Source: Blastomussa wellsi
Lineage: Eukaryota > Cnidaria > Anthozoa > Scleractinia > Plerogyridae
NCBI GenBank assembly: GCA_947652115.1
Contig: OX393566.1
Coordinates: 23,125,665 to 23,189,664 of the forward strand
DNA: 64,000 nucleotides
Direction: 5' to 3'
How positions within the stretch are numbered: position 1 is the stretch's first letter; each line of letters opens with the position of its first letter. Positions 40,101-49,046 of this stretch are shown here, in pieces. The position numbers and the translations under genes are program-made. Under the pieces are notes generated by a model. It searched no databases. It was not told where the DNA came from and saw only the letters and a program-made list of their open reading frames with translations.

Positions 40101-43100
40101 TAGTGACTTTATTACGTACCATACCCAAATTTGGCCAAAAAAAAACCGTCAGATGGGTGACGTGCTATCTCAGGAAACAGAGAATGGTTTGTAAACATGA
40201 AGTCTCATTGGCTAATCAAAATTTGGTGAATTCTGTACACTTCCCATGTTACCATCATGTTACATATTATCAATGACGTGCACTAAATTCTAATTAACTC
40301 TGATTCTATATAACTGAAGTCATAATGTAACAGACCTAAAAACTCATCAAGGTCAATATGACCATTTCTGTCTTTGTCAAATGCTGTAAACAATCTCTCT
40401 GCCAGAACTCCATCCAAAGGAAAATAATGCATGCTGCAGAGAACAAACAAAATACTTCTAATCAGTTTAACACTTTGGAAACAAAATTAAACATATTTCA
40501 TGCACTTGTTAATTATTATTAATAATACTGTTTACTTAAGGCTGATTTTCACTGGTGCTTATAAATGCTTAATATGCTTATGTCGCCTCATGTTGCGGTG
40601 ATTCCAAGTGAAAATAACATGGGGGATTGAGAAAAACAAGGGTGTTTGTTCTTCTTAAATGCTCGTGCTTATGCCCTTATGCTTATGCTTGTGCACTAGT
40701 ACGCCTTTAGTTTCAAGTTAGAGTAAAAAACATTCAGGATAACAACTCTGACATCAAGCTGTTTATTCACACCAGCTTTGCCTAGTTGATTAGGATCACT
40801 GACAGCACTGGCGTCAACCATTCATTTCAGCAATACATGAACTTTTGAATCAAAACTCCTTCAAGCAGTTGGCAGTAGTCTTCTGCCAATCAAAACTTAC
40901 CCAAAGCACTATATACCAATAACAATTATAATAATAATAATTAACAATTATGATAATAATAACAATGATAATGATAATAATAATTATAATAGTTTATTGG
41001 ACAATATAGCCACATATGACTATACACTGTACAGTGAAATCAAAAGGAATGAAATGATTTTATAGTGCAATTAGAATAAAAGAAAAATGTGTGTTACAAA
41101 TGAAAATTTTAATTAAAAATAGTTATACAACATTCTAAGGTCCTGGTTCAATTCAATCTTGAGCTCACGCAGAAGAATGAGAGAAGTTGCACTGGCAAGG
41201 CAAAAATATAATTTGGTTTTATCAACTGGGTTGATAATGCCAATTGGCCACCGTAAAGAGATTCAAGAGCTGACGTTTCGAGCGTTAGCCCTCCGACGAA
41301 GGGCTAGATGCGCCGTGGTCCGAGTGATCTTGGATTAATCTGTTTAATCAGGATATAATTTGGTTTTATCAACTGGGTTGATAATGTAAACTGGCCACCG
41401 TAAAGAGATTCAAGAGCTGACGTTTCGAGCGTTAGCCCTTCGTCGGAGCGATTCGGACCGAAGGGCTAATGCTCGAAACGTGACAGGTCTTGAATCTCTT
41501 TACGGTGGCCAATTGACATTATCAACCCAGTTGATAAAACCAAATTATATTGTTATACTTCCCACCGACGCAGTACCACAGTTTCTTTAGAAACTTACCC
41601 CCTCCAAGGCAAAAATAGTTACATATAATTCAACCTGGGCATTAATAATTTTGAAGAAAATTATTATCCAGACATACATGTATTTTTTAACCAAAATTAT
41701 GTACTGTGGATTCTACCCTGAATAAAAAAGCAAGCTAGAAATAAAAGTTTGTGCCAAACTGACCATAAACAGGTGCAAGTTTATAAAGTGAGCCTAAGAA
41801 AAGATGATTTGAATATCACAACCTCTCTCCTTCAAGGCATAAATTTGGTTACAAAGTCTATTAAAAATCCACAAATTATTCCATAAAATAACATTTATTA
41901 TTAAAATACTTACAATGTATTTCTGTCAATGTGCTTGTCTCTGGGAGAAAGAGCTGCAAGGTTATTATAGACACGGACCATGCTTTGAACTTCACTATCT
42001 GAAACTGACATAATTGAAAAGAAAAACTTCAGCCAGCAACAAGGCCAGAAAAGGGAAGGCAACATAAAGGATGGTGGATTGGAAACTCAATACTTCATGT
42101 CACATGTGGCGAGGCTAGTGTTTTTCAGTTCAAGACTGAGATTTTTTAAGTTAAATTTGGATTGCAAGACTGTGGTTGAGAACCCCAAAAGGCTAAAGTT
42201 GCAAAATAATTGAGACTGAGACAAGACTGCAACAGCTTTATTGACTTTGATTATTCATTTTAAGATAAAATAATTCTCTTGACTTCAAAATAAAATAAGT
42301 TTCATGACTTTCATTATTCCCTTCTTATTTATTGGAGTTTTCCGTGAGACATGGCATTCGTTCGCAAGCAACCGAGCATCAAGATTTCAAGATTTCAACA
42401 TACTGTTACAGTAGTTCTCTAAAAGAAATACATTGTACATTTCCAGCCAGTTACTAAAAACCACCCAGTGTATATGCTGCCTACAATTCAGGCTTGGTGA
42501 ACGGGTTGGATAATAGTCTAAAACAACAAGGAGTTAAGTCAAACCGTAGTCAAATTCAGGGCTCGAAAAAAACCCCGTCCGGTCGTCCGGGACAAGTTGA
42601 TTTTCCCTTCGGAAAAAGTTTCTCTCCTTCCTTGCCCAATGGGCAAGGACCCAGGCAAGCCTTTCGCCGACTAAATTTTTGATAATGATTTTGAGAAGAA
42701 AAGGTAAGCTTTAGGCTCAAGGCCAAAGATTAGCCGTAGCTTGTCTTTGGTCTGCAGCTTTCAATCGACATAGTAACAACAAAAACTTGGAAAATCACTC
42801 TTTTTCCATATCCTGTTCTAAGAACTGTGATCACATCATATCTCTCAAGCAAAGACTCAACAGCATTGTGTTGTTTGAGCTTCATTTCCAGCCAAAACCT
42901 TGCAAGGAACACATTCTTTAACCTTCTGCTATTTTGATTTTGTCTCTACCAGAAAATGAAAACTACAATTACGTCAGGAATAATTAAAATCCACCAGTCA
43001 GCACTTTGCGTACAAAATTTGGAGTCAGAACATTTGATATTCTGAGACTTGCATGCTTGCTCCACTGCTCGGTGCTTCATGCCTCGTGGCAGGCAACAAA

Positions 43101-43609
43101 CTAGCCCCACCTCCAAAACAGGAGCACGTTCGCAGGCTATAACAAAATGGTCAAGTTTCAGTTCTTTAATGCCAGTGGCCTCAAACTTTGCCATATTGCT
43201 ATTTTTCACATGCTCTTTCCATTCATAATATAACACAACTTTAGCAAAAATATCCGGCCGGCTGTGTTTCGGTACTGAATAAATCAATTAAATTATGCAA
43301 GCTTACAAATATTTTAAACAATCAAAGCCTAGTATTATAAGCTCGTTGCTTTCGCTTGTTAACTTATCAATCTAGCAGTTTTAACTAACTCCAACGCTAA
43401 TGGAAGGCAGATCTGCCTTAAATTAACAAACATGCAAATACAAAAAAGCGGAAAAATTGATGAAAAGTAAAAAAATATTCATACTCACATCTGTTTAATG
43501 ATGGGCTTTTCTTGTATAACTGTTTTGGTAACGGTGCATAAGCCGTAGAATTACTTGAATCCACGCTGTTTGCTTTAAATTGAACTTGTTTCGCGACGTC
43601 TTGGCCCAT
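22356..43609 (-). CDS. Myristoylation-motif EF-hand / Kelch-repeat protein
   Basis: Minus-strand exons: 43609-43489, 42004-41914, 40433-40336, 39331-39270, 37395-37383, 34088-34022, 33916-33885, 33651-33551, 29290-29174, 28788-28724, 28569-28496, 28362-28180, 27656-27574, 26837-26768, 26690-26653, 26454-26340, 24836-24687, 24562-24492, 24353-24275, 23649-23005, 22633-22356 (stop TGA). GT-AG borders join in phase, about 850 aa. It begins MGQDVAK, an N-myristoylation-type Gly2. EF-hand loops: a canonical DKDRNGHIDLDE, NLDGTDGLSISE, and the end of a third (NGKLTKAEF). Six Kelch blades follow, each with a hydrophobic-GG motif and a later Trp (VFVYGG, MYVFGG, MFVFGG, MWVYGG, MLIFGG, LLVLGG). A Ser/Pro-rich insert of roughly 150 residues precedes the last blade, and an acidic Ser-rich tail ends the protein. 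A Ca2+-responsive membrane adaptor is inferred. I recall no named family with this architecture. One or two small exons between 33551 and 29290 are unresolved; 31013-30967 is a candidate but does not fit the phase. Confidence 0.85.
25200..25440 (-). repeat. Dispersed repeat (aaaaccaatcgtgactcg family), minus copy
   Basis: Inverted relative to 27120-27400 and 37590-37860. Shared pieces are 'gaaaacgtgcacg', 'cgagtcacgattggttttg' and 'caatccaaactcgaagtaattac'. It is intronic and non-coding, with a G-run just downstream at 25557-25575. Confidence 0.7.
27120..27400 (+). repeat. Dispersed repeat (aaaaccaatcgtgactcg family), plus copy
   Basis: Contains 'accaatcgtgactcgcgcg', 'acgttttcccgcg' and 'gtaattacttcgag', matching the inverted copy at 25200-25440 and a diverged copy at 37590-37860. 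It lies in a Kelch-region intron. Confidence 0.7.
27804..27969. repeat. Foldback element (ggccatattggtg family), copy 2
   Basis: 'gttttcacatgacgtcacgg cggccatattgg' is mirrored by 'ccaatatggccgctcgtcacgtg tgtgaaaat', with an internal direct repeat of 'gcggccatattggtgtc'. Related to 5083-5246. Confidence 0.75.
29330..29560. repeat. 43-45 bp GC-rich minisatellite, about five units
   Basis: The unit begins near 'attgttgcggacacaaatg' at 29334, 29379, 29424, 29467 and 29510, giving periods of 45, 45, 43 and 43. Degenerate half-units continue to about 29700. Units end in alternating 'cccgcgcgcgc'. On the minus strand the array sits immediately upstream of the 29290 splice acceptor of the EF-hand/Kelch gene. 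Confidence 0.9.
30967..31013 (-). other. Candidate small EF-hand exon, frame unresolved
   Basis: A 47-nt segment bounded by AG and GTAAGT on the minus strand. One frame reads NIGQGKLEWKKF, which resembles the end of an EF-hand loop. That frame does not join in phase to the neighbouring exons (33651-33551 ends phase 0; 29290-29174 starts phase 0). A partner microexon could resolve it, or the segment may not be an exon. Confidence 0.35.
31735..31920. repeat. MITE-like palindrome (ggccatttccgag family), copy 2
   Basis: Starts 'gggccatttccgag' and ends 'ctcggaaatggccta'. It shares 'aaaacgagtctaag' with the copy at 3516-3712 but is more diverged in the middle. Confidence 0.7.
32935..33082. repeat. 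MITE-like foldback element
   Basis: 'aaggtggaattccactgtcgcg' is mirrored by 'cgcgacagtggaaatccacctt', with inner arms around 'ttttacgtgcgtaa' / 'tttacacacgtaaaa'. It is non-coding and lies in an EF-hand/Kelch intron. Confidence 0.85.
34321..34702. repeat. Element with terminal inverted repeats
   Basis: 'gaccctatgcaaaaatggc' at the left end and 'gccatatttgcatagggtc' at the right end form imperfect terminal inverted repeats. The interior is non-coding, so this looks like a small non-autonomous DNA transposon. Confidence 0.7.
35681..35860. repeat. Foldback element
   Basis: 'caaatgaagaagcctaagcc' is mirrored by 'ggcttaggcttctttatttg', and the arms continue through 'actgtcataaaacac' / 'gtgttttatgacagt' and 'atgtagaaaacac' / 'gtgttttctacat' to a small loop. 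Confidence 0.9.
36397..36952. repeat. About 555-bp foldback element with nested inner palindrome
   Basis: The outer arms 'gttcaccattaaattt ... cacgtgacgc' and 'gtcacgtgagc ... aaatttggtggtgaac' match. The region 36716-36850 is a separate palindrome ('gaactatcggtctgatagttgc' / 'gcaactatcagccgatagttc'). Short repeats of 'ggcactatc' cluster near the left arm. Confidence 0.85.
37096..37198. repeat. Short foldback element
   Basis: 'aacaattagactactcgcc' is mirrored by 'gggctcatagtctaattgtt', with inner arms 'gttttctatgagc' / 'catagaaaac'. Confidence 0.85.
37383..37395 (-). other. 13-nt microexon splitting an EF-hand loop
   Basis: On the minus strand a cAG|13 nt|GTACGT unit encodes F-N-L-D plus the first base of Gly. 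It joins exon 39331-39270 (phase 0) to exon 34088-34022 (phase 1) and completes the loop NLDGTDGLSISE. Without it the frame and the loop are both lost. Confidence 0.75.
37590..37860 (+). repeat. Diverged copy of the aaaaccaatcgtg repeat
   Basis: Shares 'acaaaaccaatcgtg', 'catgtttttccacactttcg' and 'tgttctttgtgattgg' with 27120-27400. It is intronic and non-coding. Confidence 0.6.
40915..40995. repeat. AAT-rich simple repeat
   Basis: An imperfect (aat/aac/gat)n tract in an intron of the EF-hand/Kelch gene. Confidence 0.85.
41207..41605. repeat. Long palindrome, copy 2, with partial extra copy
   Basis: A partial left arm (41207-41304) is followed by a fragment of the 20465 element (41305-41350). 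A full palindrome (41354-41550) and the shared tail to about 41605 come next. Relative to the 20598 copy, the right arm has a small insertion ('cgtgacaggtcttg'). Confidence 0.85.
42730..42912 (-). pseudogene. RecQ-like helicase fragment, degenerate
   Basis: About 60 codons resemble the N-terminal part of RecQ-type DEAD helicases: an LKQ...AVESLL start, DVITVL, then TGYGK where a Walker A motif is expected (LPTGYGKS in the family), and VIFQVF. The preceding Pro is Arg and the residue after the Lys is Arg, so nucleotide binding is probably lost. It sits in intron 1 of the EF-hand/Kelch gene, touching the left edge of duplicated segment A, and probably derives from a dispersed helicase-bearing element. 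Confidence 0.6.
42946..43287 (-). other. Unrecognised open frame shared by both duplicated copies
   Basis: The frame includes RPDIFAKVVLYYEWKEHV and ATGIKELKLDHFV. The same first part is conserved at 48845-48636 in copy B, which then diverges by a frameshift. It looks protein-like but I do not recognise it. It lies in intron 1 of the EF-hand/Kelch gene, so it may be a fossil of a mobile element or of another gene. Confidence 0.35.
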
Positions 43610-44135
43610 GTTATGTTAAAACACTCCATATAATTCTTGTCGATTCATGGCGAAGTCTGTACTTTTACAAGTGTTCATATAAATGTGCTACGGTGTGAAG
43701 CAAAACAAACGGCACTTTCCATCATTCCTTGACAAGAAATTCTCAAGACCAGCTTAAGCACAGAGTTTCACTCATCTTCACGAGAAAATCACGAACAGAT
43801 CTACGTGAAGACGTTTAGTAAAGTTGACAATTTACCATGAAAGTCAAATTATGCTGATGTCAAGTGAAAATTATCACGCCTCAGCGCAAATCATGCAAGC
43901 GCCAAAACGCGCCTCACATTGCGTTTCAGACCTTCTGTTTCTGGTAGCCTCCTGTGGTTTAAGTCTATCGCCTGTTTCAGTGAAAGGCAACTACAGATAG
44001 ATTCAGTCCACAAAAAGTTGTTCGAGCCACCAGATTAGTTTGCAAGGAAACGGTCACAAATCACAAATATAAACACGAGTGCGTTTGAACGCGAGGAGAC
44101 TGCACGCTGGTGTCCTTGCTTCCGGTCACGTGACA
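43610..44135. promoter_or_regulatory. Divergent promoter region, copy A
   Basis: About 525 bp separate exon 1 of the EF-hand/Kelch gene (minus) from exon 1 of the zinc-finger gene (plus). The same arrangement is kept at 49168-49690. Both copies have 'cacgtgac' just before the zinc-finger ATG. Shared promoter function is inferred from the head-to-head layout. Confidence 0.5.
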
Positions 44136-45022
44136 ATGTTTCTCACCGGATACGGTGCGACATAATCGAGACCGGATACATCGGACGCTTTCATTTCGTG
44201 TGCCCTTGAAAATCTCCGCTGTAATCCTCGCCGGGAAAAAGGTAAGAGGTCCTAAGAGAACCGGCCATATAAATTTCATTCATGTCATTTTTAAAAAGCT
44301 TCAAATTTGTTGGTTTGTTTCAATGCTGGGTTAAACTACAGAACACGGGGCCACTTTATCTATCCAAACGAGCCGGCTCGTTTGACGCTTTTGCTCATGC
44401 CATGACAACATTTCCTGACCCAAACGAGCCATGTATTTCTCGTTCTTACATCCATTGCCGAGCCAGACGAGCCACTAAATCTACCCGTCTTCAGAAGTGG
44501 CCCTGTAAATTGTATTTGAATGCTGTAAAGTTGAAAAGAAAAGGCGCGCGAAATTCAAATTCATCTAATAATTATTTGCGTGCGAAATTTTGGTGTGTCC
44601 AAAGTTCTTGTCGTTTACTGTACTTTCCATTTTTCCTTCGCTTTCCGTTTTCACTTTCACAAATACTTCGGTGTATGAACCGATTGCAGCCGTCGCAGAT
44701 AAAGCAGGGTAAAGCGCCCAATTTTTTTTGCAAATGTGGCTAGCATGTTTGCGGTATAGTGGAACGTCACAATGTAAGTGAATGTAAGTCACAGAACAGC
44801 GATTTTGCAGCAGGACCTATCAAAGCCATATACATGTAAGCAAGCATATTTTAATTTGTATGTTCTTTACATGTTGTGGAGGTAAAATGAAGAAAAAACA
44901 TGTTAACTCTGCAAGGCATATGCTACACTGAAACGTAACAAAGATTTTAACTGGAGGGAGGCAGACGACCGTAGAGTCCCCATTCCCTGATTTCAAACCA
45001 AGGGGGACAAGGTACGAGTCAA

Positions 45023-45329
45023 TAAATTATGCATTCTCATCCTCAGAGCCACTTGTCCCTCTAAGCCGGCTGGGCCTGTGCACGAGGAACAAGTGGCTCT
45101 GGGGACACACGATTTGATTCGCTGAAATCAAACAAAGGGAATCCAATCACATCAGCCGTTTTAATCCTGCTAACGATAAAGGATTTTAAAACGGCTGATG
45201 TGATTGGACTCCCTTTGTTTGAATTCAGCGAATCAAATCGTGTGTCCGCAGAGCCACTTGTTTCTGGTGCAACAGGCCCAGCCAGCTAAGAGGGACAAGT
45301 GGCTCTGGGGACGAGAATTCAAATTATGC
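45023..45329. repeat. About 300-bp MITE-like palindrome, copy A
   Basis: 'aaattatgcattctcatcc ... gccacttgtccctc' is mirrored by 'gagggacaagtggctctgg ... gagaattcaaattatgca'. The inner arms 'gaatccaatcacatcagccg' / 'cggctgatgtgattggactc' surround a short loop. The same element is at 50638-50942 in copy B. Confidence 0.9.
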
Positions 45330-45330
45330 A

Positions 45331-45574
45331 ACTGTTGATCCACATAGTCGGAAAGTGCACACCAATCTTTACAAAATCCCCAAGTTTGGTGCTAATAGAC
45401 CCAATACTCTGCGAGATACAGCCAGTTAAAAACATCAGAATTTACAAAGCATCCAAACATTTCTTTCTTATTTTGACGTATTTAAATGGCTGTATCTCAC
45501 TCAAAACTAACACCAAACTTGGGGATTTTGTAAATCTCAGTGTTCCCTTTCTGACTTTGTGGATCAGTAGTTGC
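45331..45574. repeat. Second palindrome, copy A
   Basis: 'actgttgatccacatagtc' and 'gactttgtggatcagtagt' are the ends. The arms continue through 'caaaatccccaagtttggtg' / 'caccaaacttggggattttg'. It is directly adjacent to the previous palindrome and also present in copy B at 50944-51194. Confidence 0.9.
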
Positions 45575-46130
45575 TAATCCCATAATGTAGAGACTCGTAC
45601 CTAGTCCCTTTCGGTTTGAAATCAGGTAAGAGAGGATATTCCACTTTTCCTCCACATTAATTGTAACATTTTTTTGAACATTTCTGTGTCACTCACAGAA
45701 GAATCGGAAATGACATAGGATTTTTGCATTTGACTACTGTGAAGGGGTAGTGGGTGCCAGACTGTATGGGTTCCTTGGCCAGCAGTTGGTTGAGAGAGTT
45801 AAGTAGGTACTTGGTGTAGTTTCTTATCATTATTCAGCCAATAAAGTCGACGTGCTAATCAATAAAGTGCCTGCTGAACATCCACCTTCATTAATAACAT
45901 CAAAGTTTAAACGGCTGGAGTAACTTTTTGAACAAATTCAGGTACATGTTCCTATAGATATCACTATCAAACCACTATATGTCCTATATGCTAACTCCAT
46001 GACATACCTTCTGAGAGTTACAAACTAAATATCATTTTTACAAAATATTTTAAATTAATTTTAATTCTTTTAAAATCAACAGACCTTTACGAAAGTGGGC
46101 ATGAATTTTACTTGCATCAAGTGTGAGAAA

Positions 46131-46842
46131 TGTGAGAAGTGTGAAAATGACTTTGACTTAGATGATATTACTGTGTCAAAGGTTTTTCTCAACTTGCTGT
46201 TGGTTTCATCGGAAACCTTTATCAGAAGCTTTCAGTTAAAACTGTTAGACGATATCGTTTTTACTAATAAGCGACTAGTTAAGATGGGTTATGTTTTACA
46301 TGATACCTGTACGTTCTGCAAAGTGGAAACAGAAACCATCTATCATTTATTTTACGAATGTCCTTTTACTCTTCTTTTTTGGGAAAACTTTGAAAACTTC
46401 TGGTTTGTACTTTCAGGTAAAAGGGAAAAATTCACGTTACAAGATGTTTATATTGGTAAATTAGAAAAATGTGAGTTATTGAATTATCTTATAACTCTTG
46501 CAAAATTGCATATATGGCAAAGTCGAAAACAAGCTAAGATTCCAGAATGTGAAGTTTTCTTAAAACAAGTAGACGTTAAATATAGAACTGAGAAATACAT
46601 TGCTGTTAAAAATAATACACAGAAAAAATTTCAGGCTAAGTGGTTATTATATAAATGGTACTTATATTTAACAAATAATAGTTCACAAATATAATTATAG
46701 TAATTGTTTACAAATATAAATGTAACTTATAATTAACAATAGCTCACAAATGTAAATAGAGTATACTGAGAGCCTTGTAAACACTTTTTTTTTTATTTTC
46801 AAAATGGCAATAAAACATGTGGAAAAAAAAAAAAAAAAAAAA
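46131..46842 (+). mobile_element. 5'-truncated LINE (zf-RVT end, poly-A tail) in zinc-finger exon
   Basis: About 712 bp encode the C-terminal end of a non-LTR reverse transcriptase. A Cys-rich zf-RVT-type motif (CTFCKVETETIYHLFYEC, CX2C...HX4C) is followed by a long basic tail ending in TAA near 46692. An AATAAA-like signal and a run of about 20 A follow. The insert is flanked by 12-bp target-site duplications 'aagtgtgagaaa' (46119-46130 and 46843-46854), and the empty site is at about 52148-52159 in copy B. The poly-A tail and duplication length fit an L1/Tx1-like element by inference. The 199-codon frame over 46095-46694 is a chimera of zinc-finger exon and LINE. Confidence 0.92.
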
Positions 46843-47809
46843 AGTGTGAGAAAAGTTTCCCCAAGCGGGGAAATTTAAACAGGCATTTACAGAGCCACAG
46901 TGGTGTAAAACCACACAAGTGTACTCAGTGTGAACAGCGCTTTGGGCAAAAATCAAATCTTCAACGTCATCTGAAGATTCATGATAACAGGAATTCCTTT
47001 GAATGTAAACATTGTGGCAAAATTTTAACCACAGCATGGGGTCTAGAGCTACACAAAAGGATTCATGCAGAGATAAAGCCCCACAAGTGCTCACAGTGTA
47101 GGCAGACAGTCGGCACATCTCCGGCTTCACCAAAGAACCCACTCAAAAGAAAAGCCTTACAAGTGTAACCATTGTGAGAAGTCATTTACCCAGTCATCAA
47201 ATCTTCAACAGCATATTAGACAACTACATCTTAAGCTGTACCTTCATGGATGCAATTACTGTCAAAAGAAATTTTCAAGAGTATCTGATTTACACATTCA
47301 TCAAAGGATACACACTGGAAAGAAGCCTCTTCGATGCGAACACTGTAACAAGTCATTCAGGTTCATGTCATGTCTGCAGCAGCATAGCAAGAGGCACTTG
47401 TGTTGGATCTGCCTTGAAATCATTACTGATCCAAGTGAGATGAAAAATCACATCAGTGAACACTGTCAACTTTCACAGCGTTCTGTGTAATATGATTAAA
47501 CTGGTTCAGTTCAAATCTCATGTTGTCACATAAGTACTAGTATGCAAACATGTAATACATGTATCTCTTCTAAGAACTGTCTGCGTGGCAAATTCTGGAA
47601 ACGATTGGATATGATGCAAAAAGTACTGACGTTGACATGAAAGGAGATCACATCAAGCAACATTGCATGTACATGTATTTTGGCAATTTTTTTGTAAATT
47701 TCTGCCAGTAGACCTGAAGTATTGATAAGACAATAATACAGCATCGCTCCTGGTCAGTCCTCAACTATAATTTTCTTTCTAAACTAATTATTTCATAGTC
47801 AATTTTCAG

Positions 47810-48009
47810 NNNNNNNNNNNNNNNNNNNNNNNNNNNNNNNNNNNNNNNNNNNNNNNNNNNNNNNNNNNNNNNNNNNNNNNNNNNNNNNNNNNNNNNNNNN
47901 NNNNNNNNNNNNNNNNNNNNNNNNNNNNNNNNNNNNNNNNNNNNNNNNNNNNNNNNNNNNNNNNNNNNNNNNNNNNNNNNNNNNNNNNNNNNNNNNNNNN
48001 NNNNNNNNN
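47810..48009. other. Scaffold gap, 200 N
   Basis: Exactly 200 undetermined bases. Copy A homology runs to the left edge of the gap. The round length suggests a placeholder of unknown true size. Confidence 0.99.
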
Positions 48010-48444
48010 TTTTTAAAACAAACGGCCGCTTGGCATCGATGGCAGAACCTGGACTGAGTTGTTGTTGAGTTAAAATGAAACTTGAACATCTCTTCTTGGA
48101 ATTCGCGATGGATTTGAGGCCATTTGACCATTTTAAGCTGGGATTTTTCGCTTGGCTCGTCGGGCGTTCCGAACTGGAGTGTGCAGCCTTGTTCTTTTCT
48201 TTGTAGTGGGGAACCCACAAAGCGATAACTCGCCTAAATGCCCAAGAATCGGCAAAATAAGCGTTCAGACAAGAATAAAAACACAGTGAAAGAAAGGTAA
48301 GGCAATTTTATTTAAGATTTGTCAGTATTTCGGTTTGCTAAAAGGTGTTGTAAATTATTCCCATACAAACTCTTATATTTTTGCCATGACAGCTATTTTG
48401 CAGTATGATCCTGATCACAACGTGAGCTTGGGCTGCCTGTGCAT
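48010..48444. other. Unique spacer between gap and copy B
   Basis: About 435 bp that do not match copy A. The only candidate coding element is a short exon starting at about 48238. The remainder shows no feature I can name. Confidence 0.5.
48238..48297 (+). CDS. Possible first exon of an unidentified gene
   Basis: An ATG opens MPKNRQNKRSDKNKNTVKER, a very basic 20-residue start, and ends at a consensus GTAAGG donor (aaaG|gtaagg) in phase 0. No downstream partner exon was found. The gap and the duplicated segment may have separated it from its gene. A chance short frame is also possible. Confidence 0.3.
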
Positions 48445-49046
48445 TTCCAGGCAAAACCTTGCAAGGAACACATTCTTTAACCTTCTGCTATTTTGATTCT
48501 CTCTCTACCAGAAAATGAAAACTACAATTACGTCAGGAATAATTAAAATCCACCAGTCAGCACTTTGCGTACAAAATTTGGATGCAGAACATTTGATATT
48601 CTGAGACTCGCATGCTTGCTCCACTGCTCGGTGCTTCATGCCTCGTGGCCGGCACAACCTAGCCCCACCTCCAAAACAGGAGCACGTTCGCAGGCTACAA
48701 CAAAATGGTCAAGTTTGAGTTCTTTAATGCCAGTGGCCTCAAACTTTGCCATATTGCTATTTTTCACATGCTCTTTCCATTCATAATATAACACAACTTT
48801 AGCAAAAATATCCGGCCGGCTGTGTTTCGGTACTGAATAAATCAATTAAATTATGCAATCTTACAAATATTTTGAACAATCAAAGCCTAGTATTATAAGC
48901 TCGTTGCTTTCGCTTGTTAACTTATCAATCTAGCAGTTTTAACTAACTCCAACGCTAATTGAAGCCAGATCTGCCTTAAATTAACAAACATGCAAATACA
49001 AAAAAGCGGAAAAATTGATGAAAAGTAAAAAAATATTCATACTCAC

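Larger units (their letters stand above)
44136..47490 (+). pseudogene. C2H2 zinc-finger gene, broken copy A
   Basis: Counterpart of the intact gene at 49691-52803. Exon 1 (44136 to about 44241) has an in-frame TAA at codon 10 (44163-44165) and a small deletion near its end. Exon 2 starts at 46083. After F-T-C-I-K-C-E-K it is interrupted by a 5'-truncated LINE (46131-46842), and it resumes at 46843 with a target-site duplication. Near 47102 an 8-bp deletion (the 'aaatgttt' of copy B) shifts the frame within zinc finger 4. Fingers 5-8 are otherwise preserved to the stop at 47488-47490. Three independent lesions make this a pseudogene. Confidence 0.92.
42882..47809. repeat. Segmental duplication, copy A
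   Basis: Copy A starts near 'catttccagccaaaacc' and runs to the scaffold gap. It matches about 48445-53110 almost throughout, with scattered substitutions and indels. It holds exon 1 of the EF-hand/Kelch gene (minus), a divergent promoter region, two palindromes and a broken zinc-finger gene. Differences from copy B are a LINE insertion, an 8-bp deletion, a stop in zinc-finger exon 1, and absence of about 400 bp present in B at 51277-51680. Confidence 0.95.

Noticed and set aside
46095..46694. A novel 199-aa zinc-finger/reverse-transcriptase fusion protein
   Set aside because: The join is the LINE insertion point; copy B shows the uninterrupted exon and the insert has a target-site duplication and poly-A tail.
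47765..48220. Minus-strand coding frames of 139-151 codons
   Set aside because: They run through the 200-N gap, so most of the frame is undetermined sequence.
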